A stretch of 64,000 nucleotides of DNA from contig SECP01000001.1 in the NCBI GenBank assembly GCA_004193285.1, forward strand, positions 310,001 to 374,000, given 5' to 3'. Below, piece after piece: positions 23,671 through 30,562 of the stretch (its first letter is position 1; every line of letters starts with the position of its first letter). Under the pieces are notes generated by a model, which saw only the letters and a program-made list of their open reading frames with translations, made no database searches and had not been told where the DNA came from. Position numbers and translations under genes: made by a program. The stretch is from Myxococcales bacterium (GTDB lineage: Bacteria > Myxococcota_A > Polyangia > Polyangiales > Polyangiaceae).

Positions 23671-24339
23671 ATGAAGACATCGACCATCCTCAATACCACT
23701 TCTTTCGCCGCTTTGCTTTCGAGCTTGGCCCTGGTGGCTTGTGGCGGCTCCGAGGTAGAGCCAGCCGACCAGGCTCAAGGCGCCGCCCTCACTCAAGACG
23801 CGCAGAAGACCCCGGCCCCCGAGGCAATGCGCGACGGTCACCACCCTGGCGCACGCGGTGAACGACACGGCGAGCATCGCTTTGGGCCGCCTTCACCGGA
23901 CAAGATGCTCGAGCGCCTGGACGCCAACAAGAACGGCCAGCTCGAAGCCGCGGAGCTCCCCGAGCGCATGCAACAGCGCATCGCCGAAATCGATACGAGC
24001 GGAGACGCGGTGGTGACGAAGGCCGAGCTCGAGGCGCACTTCAACGCCAAGCAAGCGGAGCATCGAGCGAAGTTCGCGGAGCGAGCCAAGGCGCGGTTCG
24101 ACGAAAAGGACGCGAACCACGACGGCATGCTCGAGCAGACCGAGGTCGGCGAGCACTGGGCCAAGCTCAGCGTGGCGGACGCCAACGGCGACCAGAAGCT
24201 CACCCCCGAAGAGCTCAAGACGGCCTTCGAAGCCGGCAAGCTCAAGCCGATGCGCGGCGAGCACGGGCGTCACTTCCGCGGCGGCCCGGACGCGCCGCCG
24301 ACTCAAGCCCCTGCCGCCCCGACGACCCCGACGCTGTGA
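23671..24339 (+). CDS. Secreted EF-hand lipoprotein
   Basis: A 222-aa protein with a perfect lipobox LVAC (Cys24), a His-rich linker (DGHHPGARGERHGEHRFG) and four EF-hand loops: DANKNGQLEAAEL, DTSGDAVVTKAEL, DANHDGMLEQTEV and DANGDQKLTPEEL. The tail is Gly/His then Pro/Thr-rich. It should bind calcium at the outer membrane or periplasm; the His-rich parts could also bind transition metals. AGGAG lies 11 nt before the ATG. It is divergent from the ECF sigma operon, whose CpxP-like member is also an envelope sensor. Confidence 0.85.
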   Translation: MKTSTILNTTSFAALLSSLALVACGGSEVEPADQAQGAALTQDAQKTPAPEAMRDGHHPGARGERHGEHRFGPPSPDKMLERLDANKNGQLEAAELPERMQQRIAEIDTSGDAVVTKAELEAHFNAKQAEHRAKFAERAKARFDEKDANHDGMLEQTEVGEHWAKLSVADANGDQKLTPEELKTAFEAGKLKPMRGEHGRHFRGGPDAPPTQAPAAPTTPTL

Positions 24340-24343
24340 GCGA

Positions 24344-25402
24344 CTACGCCGCCAGCCCTTCGAGCAGCGCGCCCGCCAGGATCAAGCACGAGTCACCGAG
24401 CTCGTGCTGCAAGTAGCCGGTCCTGGCGGCGTGCTCGAGGGCCCGAAGTAGCAGGGGCCGCGGCGCGAATGCCTCCAGGAGCTCGAAATGGCTCGTCCCC
24501 GGCTCGTGCAGCCCCGTCAGTAGTCCATCGACGACGCACGGCTCGCAGCTGGGACCGAGCCGGAGTGCGGTTTCGCCGGTGCCTGCGAGCAGCTGGCCCG
24601 AGTCACTGGCTCGTCCCTCCAAGGCTCGCGTCACGCTCGTGCCCGCGGCGATGACGCGGCCGCCGACGCCGCGCGCGCGTGCGATGGCGCTTACCGTAGC
24701 TTCGGGGATTTCGAAGCGCTCGGGCAGTGGCAGTCGCGCGTCGAGCGCGGCGCTCCCGGTGGAGGACACTCCGGCTGCGTGCGTGACGTAGGTCACGACC
24801 GCACCTCGTCGCTCGAGCTCGAAGAGGCTCTCGAAGGTGAGCGGCCGCCCTGCGGAGGGCATTTCGAAGGACCAGGGCCGAGAAGCGTAGCGGGTTTGCA
24901 CCTCCCACAGCGCAAGCGGTTCGGCGAGGTACGCGTATTGAATGGGCCTGCCATGTCGGTACAGGGCGGAAAAGAGCGCCGCCCCGTGGCTCTCGAAGCG
25001 GAGCCTCACGTAGCGCGGCTCGGCGGGGTCCACGTGCACGACGCGAGCGGCCAGGTCGTCCCCGAGGCGCAGTCGGTCGCCTTCTCCCAGCTGGCGTGGA
25101 GCGCCCCGCTGTTCGGTCGGGATGCGGTAATCGCCGGCGCCGAGCGTGACCGCTTCGAAGGCTCCGTCGCTGCGCGCGGCCACCAGCCGTAGCTCGAGCT
25201 CTTCGTCCACGCGCAGTGAAGCGGGTAGGGTCGCCGCGTCGTTGACGACCAGCACGTCACCTCGGCCGAGGAGCTTCGGCAGCTCCGCGATGGCGTAGTC
25301 GCCGAAGCGTCTCGAGAGGGGGTCGATGACCAGCAGCCGTTCGGGCTGGAAACCCGCCCGCGGCGCGCGAGCCGGCGCGATGTGCAGCGATCCGTCGATC
25401 AC
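24344..25402 (-). CDS. QueA-like S-adenosylmethionine:tRNA ribosyltransferase-isomerase
   Basis: A 352-aa protein of the QueA family: LLVIDPLSRRFGDYAIAELP, GRGDVLVVNDAATLPASL, HGRPIQYAYLAEPLALWEVQ, FEMPSAGRPLTFESLF and FELLEAFAPRPLLLRALEHA. QueA transfers the ribosyl part of AdoMet to preQ1 in tRNA. This copy departs from canonical QueA at the N-terminus (IDGSLHIAPARAPRAGFQPE) and resembles the QueA-like branch of actinobacteria, so queuosine synthesis is not certain. It starts at GTG 25402 inside the upstream SDR's TGA (GTGA overlap). No other queuosine gene is in the window. Confidence 0.75.
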   Translation of the reverse strand: MIDGSLHIAPARAPRAGFQPERLLVIDPLSRRFGDYAIAELPKLLGRGDVLVVNDAATLPASLRVDEELELRLVAARSDGAFEAVTLGAGDYRIPTEQRGAPRQLGEGDRLRLGDDLAARVVHVDPAEPRYVRLRFESHGAALFSALYRHGRPIQYAYLAEPLALWEVQTRYASRPWSFEMPSAGRPLTFESLFELERRGAVVTYVTHAAGVSSTGSAALDARLPLPERFEIPEATVSAIARARGVGGRVIAAGTSVTRALEGRASDSGQLLAGTGETALRLGPSCEPCVVDGLLTGLHEPGTSHFELLEAFAPRPLLLRALEHAARTGYLQHELGDSCLILAGALLEGLAA

Positions 25403-26136
25403 AGCGCGCTCCACTTCTGCGCTTCCACGCGACTGCCGGTCTCCACGCGCGGATCGGCGAGCAGCCTCAGGATGCGCGCTGCGACGTCGCTCGGTGCGGC
25501 GAGCGTGCTCGGGTCCGCATCGGGCAGCGCGTCCTCGTGCATCCGCGTGGCCATTTCGCCGGGATCCACGGACAGCACGCGCACGCCTCGCTCTCGAAGC
25601 TCGGCGGCCCAGATTCGGGAAAGATGGTCGAGCGCGGCTTTGGACACCGAATAGGCGCCCCAGCGCTCGTAAGCGCTCACGCTCGCGTCCGAGCTGACGT
25701 GCAAGATGGTACCCGTCTTGCGGAGCGCCATCGAGCCGCCGATGGCCTTGCTCAATCGAAACGGGCCGAGCAGGTTCGTGTCCAACACCTTCTGTAGGTC
25801 TTCGCAGTCCGTGTCCAGGAGCAGGCGGAGCGGTGTCGGTCCCAGCGAGCTCGCGTTGTGGACCAACAGATCGATCGGGCCGACGAGAGCCGCCGCCGCC
25901 CCGGCGATGGCGTAGATGTCCTCTTTGCGCGCCACGTCTGCAGGCAGCGCGTGCGCTTCGCCGCCCCTGGCCTGGATGGTCTGCGCCGCCCGCTCGAGCT
26001 CCTGGCCGGCGCGCGCGACGAGCACGACCCGCGCCCCCGCCGCGCCGAGCTGCTCCGCGAGGGCCCTCCCCAGCCCCCGGCTGGCTCCCGTTACCAAGGC
26101 CGACACCCCAGGAAAGCTCACGAATTCGTTGGTCAT
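25399..26136 (-). CDS. Short-chain dehydrogenase/reductase
   Basis: A 245-aa SDR with TGASRGLG, VHNASS in place of the usual NNAG, SSDASVSAYERWGAYSVSKA (catalytic Tyr and Lys) and VDPGEMATRMHED. Substrate unknown. The start at ATG 26136 gives the normal family N-terminus (MTNEFVSFPGVSALVTGA); codons further upstream run into the operator region. It is coupled to the QueA-like gene by a 4-bp overlap and divergent from the XRE-cupin regulator, which probably controls it through the palindromes between them. Confidence 0.85.
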   Translation of the reverse strand: MTNEFVSFPGVSALVTGASRGLGRALAEQLGAAGARVVLVARAGQELERAAQTIQARGGEAHALPADVARKEDIYAIAGAAAALVGPIDLLVHNASSLGPTPLRLLLDTDCEDLQKVLDTNLLGPFRLSKAIGGSMALRKTGTILHVSSDASVSAYERWGAYSVSKAALDHLSRIWAAELRERGVRVLSVDPGEMATRMHEDALPDADPSTLAAPSDVAARILRLLADPRVETGSRVEAQKWSAL

Positions 26137-26165
26137 GAGCAGAGCATGGGAGCCGCTTGCTAGAG

Positions 26166-26202
26166 CATTGGCAATCTTGCCAATGCATTGGCAGAATGCC
26201 AA
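26166..26202. promoter_or_regulatory. Tandem palindromic operator between the SDR and XRE-cupin genes
   Basis: CATTGGCAATCTTGCCAATG (26166-26185) is a perfect inverted repeat. It is followed at 26188-26202 by a second palindrome, TTGGCAGAATGCCAA, and the two together create a third perfect palindrome at the junction, TGCCAATGCATTGGCA (26178-26193). Four TTGGCA half-sites alternate within 37 bp, just before the XRE ATG (26206) and 30 bp before the SDR ATG. This is the expected site for autoregulation and divergent control by the XRE protein. Confidence 0.75.
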
Positions 26203-26205
26203 CTC

Positions 26206-26760
26206 ATGAGCGAGGAGCTATCCACCAGGCTGGGGCGCAACATCCGCCAGCTCCGGCAAGCGCGCGGGCTGACTCAGCAGCAAATGGCCAAGCTCTCCGG
26301 TCTGCCGCGCGCCACCTGGGCGAACCTGGAGTCCGGCGACGGCAACCCCACCTTGGCGGTGCTTCACGCGGTGGCGATGTCGTTTCAGGTCTCGCTGGAG
26401 GAGATCGTGGCCGAGCCACGGGCCTCTGCAAAGATCTTCAAGCGCGGCAGCCTGGCGGAACGCCTTCGGGGTACCGTGCGAGTCAGCACACTTCTGCCGG
26501 ACAAGGTGCCGGGCATGCAAATCGAACGGCTCGAGCTCCCGGTCGGAGCGCGCATGGTCGGCGTGCCTCACACCGCCGGTACCCGTGAATACCTCACGTG
26601 TGAAAGCGGTGAGCTGCAGCTCGTCGCCTCCGGCGAATCTTTCGACATGGCAGAGGGGGACGTCGTCGTGTTCCGCGGCGACCAGCGCCACTCTTACGTG
26701 AACCGCGGTCGCAAACCTGCCATCGGGTATTCGGTGGTCATGCTCCGGCCGATCGAATGA
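26206..26760 (+). CDS. XRE-family transcriptional regulator with C-terminal cupin domain
   Basis: A 184-aa protein. The N-terminal helix-turn-helix is LGRNIRQLRQARGLTQQQMA, KLSGLPRATWANLESGDGNP, and the cupin_2 domain includes VPHTAGTREYLTCESGELQL, MAEGDVVVFRGDQRHSYVNR. This architecture is used by regulators of small-molecule catabolism, with ligand bound in the cupin barrel. The ATG at 26206 immediately follows the tandem palindromes. It is divergent from the SDR/QueA-like pair. Confidence 0.9.
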   Translation: MSEELSTRLGRNIRQLRQARGLTQQQMAKLSGLPRATWANLESGDGNPTLAVLHAVAMSFQVSLEEIVAEPRASAKIFKRGSLAERLRGTVRVSTLLPDKVPGMQIERLELPVGARMVGVPHTAGTREYLTCESGELQLVASGESFDMAEGDVVVFRGDQRHSYVNRGRKPAIGYSVVMLRPIE

Positions 26761-26845
26761 AAAACGCAGGCAGAGTGATCGAAGCGGCCTTGTGTCGCAT
26801 TAGCCCATGACGTGTTCGAGCCCTTCTAGGCCGACGCGAAAAATC

Positions 26846-27886
26846 ATGCGGCAATACTTTCCTCTGTTTTGGGTGCTCGGCGTCGTGGCGGCTTGCTCGG
26901 GTGGTACCGAAGGCGGTCCGGATGAGCCGGCGGGCGGCACCGCATCCCTCCCGCCGACCGCAGGCGCTGGCGTCATCGCAGGCTCCCCCAATGCCGCCGG
27001 CACGTCCTCGGCGAGCGGAGGCGGAGGCGGAGGCGGAGGCGGAGGCGCGCCGGCAGGAGGAGCCGCAACGGGGGGCGCGCCAGGCGTGTCTGGCTCGGTT
27101 GGGATCGCCGGGAGCGCCACGGGTGGAACCGCAGGCTCCCCTCAAGGAGGCGCGGCTGGAGCGGCGGGTGGCGGCGCCGCCGGCGCGGGAGGCAGCTCCC
27201 TCCCTGGCTTCAAGTTTCCCACCCCCGTGGGCGCCGACCAAAAGCTCTCCAGCACCAAAGAGGTGACGGACTTCGACGGCAAGCTCGCGCGCTTCATCGG
27301 CAGCGGGGACCTGGGTGGGAGCGGACAGGGCGAGGGGCAGGACGCGCTCTTCCGCGTGAAAGCAGGCGGCACCCTCAAGAACGTCATCATCGGCGCCCCG
27401 GCCGCCGACGGCATCCACTGCGACGGCAGCTGCACGATCGAAAACGTGTGGTGGGAGGACGTGGGGGAGGACGCGATCACGCTCTCCGGCAGCAGCGGCT
27501 CCAATGTTTATCGCATCTCCAACAGCGGCGCGAAAAAGGCGACTGACAAGGTCATTCAGCACAACGGCGGCGGCACGCTGTACGTCAAGAACTTCCTCGT
27601 AGAAGACTTCGGCAAGCTGTACCGCTCCTGCGGAAACTGCGATGACCAGTACCAGCGAAAGTCCGAGTTCGATACCATCCTCGCCAACGGCAGCAAGGGC
27701 GTCCTCGCGGGGGTGAACGAGAAGTACGACGACAGCGCGAAGTTCAAAAACATCTTCGCCACCGCGCCCATGAAGATCTGCGAGCGCTACGACGGGAACG
27801 ATACGGGCGACGAGCCGAAGTCAGTGGGCACCGGCGCGGACGGCACGCACTGCATCTATTCGCCGTCGGACGTGACCCTCCACTAG
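26846..27886 (+). CDS. Secreted pectate lyase, polysaccharide lyase family 3, lipoprotein
   Basis: A 346-aa protein. The signal peptide ends VAAC, then comes a roughly 100-residue Gly/Ala/Ser linker containing five perfect GGAGGC repeats, then a PL3 catalytic domain. Recognisable blocks are KAGGTLKNVIIGAPAADGIH, CDGSCTIENVWWEDVGEDAI, VIQHNGGGTLYVKNFLVEDF, GKLYRSCGNC and KICERYDGNDTG, with paired cysteines. PL3 enzymes cleave polygalacturonate by calcium-dependent beta-elimination, outside the cell. No strong ribosome-binding site is seen before ATG 26846. No other pectin-pathway gene adjoins it. Confidence 0.88.
   Translation: MRQYFPLFWVLGVVAACSGGTEGGPDEPAGGTASLPPTAGAGVIAGSPNAAGTSSASGGGGGGGGGGAPAGGAATGGAPGVSGSVGIAGSATGGTAGSPQGGAAGAAGGGAAGAGGSSLPGFKFPTPVGADQKLSSTKEVTDFDGKLARFIGSGDLGGSGQGEGQDALFRVKAGGTLKNVIIGAPAADGIHCDGSCTIENVWWEDVGEDAITLSGSSGSNVYRISNSGAKKATDKVIQHNGGGTLYVKNFLVEDFGKLYRSCGNCDDQYQRKSEFDTILANGSKGVLAGVNEKYDDSAKFKNIFATAPMKICERYDGNDTGDEPKSVGTGADGTHCIYSPSDVTLH
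27017..27046 (+). repeat. 6-bp repeat (GGAGGC x5) in the pectate lyase linker
   Basis: Five perfect head-to-tail copies of GGAGGC encode an unbroken run of glycines in the linker between lipidated Cys and catalytic domain. Copy changes would be in frame. Confidence 0.85.
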
Positions 27887-27901
27887 ATCAGTGGCTCCAG
27901 C

Positions 27902-27925
27902 GCGGAGCCTTCGGCTACGCTCCGC
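27902..27925. other. Hairpin just before the first SPFH gene
   Basis: GCGGAGC (27902-27908) pairs with GCTCCGC (27919-27925) across a 10-nt loop, with an alternative inner AGCC/GGCT stem. It lies between the pectate lyase stop and the ATG at 27929. There is no T-run, so it is a poor intrinsic terminator; it could instead shield the start of the SPFH gene. Confidence 0.35.
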
Positions 27926-27928
27926 CGC

Positions 27929-28933
27929 ATGGCAGAGGTGCTGATCGCGTTGCCCCTAGGGTTCATCGTCTGGTTCTTCACGCGCTATGGCTTGTTCGGC
28001 TTCTACACGATAGGGCCGAACGAGCGCGCCGTCCTCACCACGTTCGGCCGCGCCCAGCGTATCGGAGAGGCGACGACGCTGGAGGATCCGATCTCGGAGG
28101 CGCTGCGAGCCGACGAGCGCGAACGCTACCGCTACCCGCAGGTCCGCGTCGTTGGGCCGGGCTTCTATTGGAAGCTGCCCTGGCAACGCGTGCACAAGGT
28201 GTCGATCTCGACCGTGACGGTGTCGATCGCCTACGACCCGGAGGACGGCAGCGCGAACCAGGGAGGCCGTATGCTGGAGGCGGTCACGAAGGACCAGCTC
28301 AACACCGGGCTCACCGGGCAGCTCCGCTTCACCATCGCGGAGCGGAACCTGTATGCGTACCTCTTCGGGGTGAAGAACCCGGTCGCGCACATCATGGGGT
28401 ACTTCATCTCCGTGCTGCGTGACCGCATCGCCAACTTCGAGGCCCCTCCCGAGACGCAGCCGCTACCCAACACCGGCATCCCCGACCCGGCGGACGCCGT
28501 GCAGGGCATCTCCATCAACGATCTTCGAAAGAACTTGCGCGACCTGAACGACCGCATGGACGACCACTGCGCGTCCGCGTCCGCGCGCTACGGCATCAGC
28601 TTGGACACCGCGCTCATCACCGGTATCGACCCGCCGCCGGAGGTGGATTCGGCCCTGGCCGCCATCAACACCGCTCATAATCACGTATCCAGCGAGATCA
28701 GCCTGGCCCAGGCCGCCGCGGATCAAAAGATCGTGCAGTCGCGCCGCGCCGTCGAAATCGAGACGCTCAACGCTCAGGCGGAGGTCGAGCCGCTCGTGCA
28801 GCTCGCGGCTCAGCTGCGGCTGCTGCGTGACCACGGAGCGGGCGCGCTGGAGGCGTACGTACGTAACATCAAGCTCTCGCTCTTCAAGCGCTCGCGCCAG
28901 GTCATGCTCGTTGGCCCGGAAGGAGTGAAGTGA
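27929..28933 (+). CDS. SPFH/Band 7 membrane protein (HflK-like position)
   Basis: A 334-aa protein with an N-terminal membrane helix (VLIALPLGFIVWFFTRYGLF) and an SPFH domain (YTIGPNERAVLTTFGRAQRI, VVGPGFYWKLPWQRVHKVSI, LTGQLRFTIAERNLYAYLFG, IMGYFISVLRDRIANF). A helical region rich in Ala/Glu follows (QAAADQKIVQSRRAVEIETL). Tandem SPFH pairs such as HflK/HflC form ring complexes that regulate membrane proteases, but sequence alone does not make this HflK. Its TGA shares a base with the ATG of the next SPFH gene. Confidence 0.85.
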   Translation: MAEVLIALPLGFIVWFFTRYGLFGFYTIGPNERAVLTTFGRAQRIGEATTLEDPISEALRADERERYRYPQVRVVGPGFYWKLPWQRVHKVSISTVTVSIAYDPEDGSANQGGRMLEAVTKDQLNTGLTGQLRFTIAERNLYAYLFGVKNPVAHIMGYFISVLRDRIANFEAPPETQPLPNTGIPDPADAVQGISINDLRKNLRDLNDRMDDHCASASARYGISLDTALITGIDPPPEVDSALAAINTAHNHVSSEISLAQAAADQKIVQSRRAVEIETLNAQAEVEPLVQLAAQLRLLRDHGAGALEAYVRNIKLSLFKRSRQVMLVGPEGVK

Positions 28934-29835
28934 TGAACTTTCTCATCGCCTTCGCGATCGCGTTCTTCGGCAGCTTCGTGGCCATGCCGTTCTTCCTGTT
29001 CTGGGTGCGCGTCTTCAGCATCTACGTCATCGTGCGCGAGCGTGAGTGCGTCGTCTTCGAGCTCTTCGGCAAGGTGCGGCTCACCATCAACGAACCAGGC
29101 ATCCACTTTCCGTGGCTCACGATGGGGCCGTTCGCGGCGCTCGTGCCCCTGTTTGGCCGCAAGCGCACGATAGACCTGCGGCTCGACCAAGTTTATCTGC
29201 GCAGCCAGCCGGTCAACTCGGAAGAGGGCGCCCCCATGGGCATCGGGGTGTGGTGCGAAATGTTCGTGAGCGACCCGATCGCTTACCTCTACAAAAATAC
29301 CGATCCGGTCGGCTCGCTCCGCGCCAACGTGTCGAACGCCACCGTGCGCTGCCTCTCCAACATGAAGCTCTCGGACATGCTCGAGAACCGGCACCCCATG
29401 AGCCAGGTGGTCCGTGAAGAGGTATCGGCGAAGTCCCGCCAGTGGGGCTACATGCTGGGCAGCACCTACATTCGCAAGGTTCACTTCCGGGATGTCGGCA
29501 TGATTCAGCAGATCGAGCAGAAGGTGGTGAACCGGCTGCGCCAGGTCACCGCCGCCATTCAGCAGGACGGCGCGAACCGCGTGAACGTCATCCGCTCCAC
29601 CGCCGAGAGGTCCGCGGCGGTGGAGTTCGCGCGCGCCGCCGCCACCCGCCCGCAGATCGTGGGCGCGGCCCTGGCCGAGATCTCCAAGGACCCGGTCATC
29701 TCCGGCGCGCTGTTCGAGCTGCTGGAGACGCAGAACTTGCTCCAATCGAGCCGCCTCGAGGTGAACATCGTGCCGAAGGGCACGCAGCTGATCGCGGCCG
29801 TGCCCAGCTCGGGCGGTATCCTCGGCCCTCAGTAG
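28933..29835 (+). CDS. SPFH/Band 7 membrane protein (HflC-like position)
   Basis: A 300-aa protein. An N-terminal helix (FLIAFAIAFFGSFVAMPFFL) is followed by the SPFH domain: IVRERECVVFELFGKVRLTI, NEPGIHFPWLTMGPFAALVP, CEMFVSDPIAYLYKNTDPVG, VREEVSAKSRQWGYMLGSTY and VNRLRQVTAAIQQDG. The C-terminus is Ala-rich and ends in a soluble tail. A preceding GTG (28930) is an alternative start. The gene is coupled to the first SPFH gene (TGATG) and the two probably hetero-oligomerise. It is convergent with kdpE. Confidence 0.85.
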   Translation: MNFLIAFAIAFFGSFVAMPFFLFWVRVFSIYVIVRERECVVFELFGKVRLTINEPGIHFPWLTMGPFAALVPLFGRKRTIDLRLDQVYLRSQPVNSEEGAPMGIGVWCEMFVSDPIAYLYKNTDPVGSLRANVSNATVRCLSNMKLSDMLENRHPMSQVVREEVSAKSRQWGYMLGSTYIRKVHFRDVGMIQQIEQKVVNRLRQVTAAIQQDGANRVNVIRSTAERSAAVEFARAAATRPQIVGAALAEISKDPVISGALFELLETQNLLQSSRLEVNIVPKGTQLIAAVPSSGGILGPQ

Positions 29836-29855
29836 CGGGCGGATTTGATGTCGGG

Positions 29856-29877
29856 CGCCGGAGCGCTTACTCCGGCG
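29856..29877. terminator. Hairpin between the SPFH gene and kdpE (candidate bidirectional terminator)
   Basis: CGCCGGAG (29856-29863) and CTCCGGCG (29870-29877) form an 8-bp stem with a 6-nt loop. The right arm overlaps the last kdpE codons and its stop. The T-run after it is only TCTTC, so termination strength is uncertain. It lies at the meeting point of two convergent transcripts. Confidence 0.45.
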
Positions 29878-30562
29878 TCTTCAAGCGGTAGCCCACGCCC
29901 GGCTCCGTGGTGAGAAACTGGGGCCGGCTAGGATTTTGCTCCAGCTTGTGGCGCAGCTGGCCCATGTACACCCGCAAGTACTGGGTCTGCTCGCTCGACC
30001 CGGGTCCCCACACTTCCTTGAGCAGCTGGCGGTGAGTGATCACCTTGCCCTCGTACTTGAGCAGGGTGGTCAGCAGCTTGTACTCGATGGGCGTGAGATG
30101 CACCTCGGCGCCGGCCTTGCTCACCTGGCGTCGAGCGAGGTCCACCTTCACTTCCCCCAGCACGAACTCGCTGGCTCCGGACTCGGTCCGCACCGCATGC
30201 CGGAGAGCCACCCGCAGGCGAGCGAGGAGCTCCCCGATCCCGAACGGCTTGGTGAGGTAGTCGTCCGCACCGGCGTCCAAAGCGCGGACCTTGTCCTCTT
30301 CTTTGCCGCGGGCGGAGATCACGATGATCGGCATCTTCGCCCAATCACGGAGGCGCTCCGTCACCGTCAACCCGTCTTGATCCGGCAGCCCGAGGTCGAG
30401 CAGGACCAAATCCGGGTTGCGCTGTGCGGCTTGGCTCAACCCTTCCGCTCCGGTCTCCGCCTCGAACACCTGGTAGCCGTTGCCGGTGAGCGACGCGCGC
30501 AGAAACCGACGCATTTGCGCTTCGTCCTCGATCATCAGCACGGTGGGCATGGGCTCGCTCAT
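29867..30562 (-). CDS. kdpE: KdpE response regulator (OmpR family)
   Basis: A 231-aa regulator. The receiver contains LMIEDEAQMRRFLRASL, LVLLDLGLPDQDGLTV, IIVISARGKEEDKVRALDAG and ADDYLTKPF. The winged-helix domain contains FVLGEVKVDLARRQV, VHLTPIEYKLLTTLLKYEGK, VITHRQLLKEVWGP and LRHKLEQNPSRPQFLTTEPG. It controls kdp expression under potassium limitation after phosphorylation by KdpD. Its ATG overlaps the kdpD stop (ATGA) and it is the last gene of the operon. Confidence 0.95.
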   Translation of the reverse strand: MSEPMPTVLMIEDEAQMRRFLRASLTGNGYQVFEAETGAEGLSQAAQRNPDLVLLDLGLPDQDGLTVTERLRDWAKMPIIVISARGKEEDKVRALDAGADDYLTKPFGIGELLARLRVALRHAVRTESGASEFVLGEVKVDLARRQVSKAGAEVHLTPIEYKLLTTLLKYEGKVITHRQLLKEVWGPGSSEQTQYLRVYMGQLRHKLEQNPSRPQFLTTEPGVGYRLKTPE

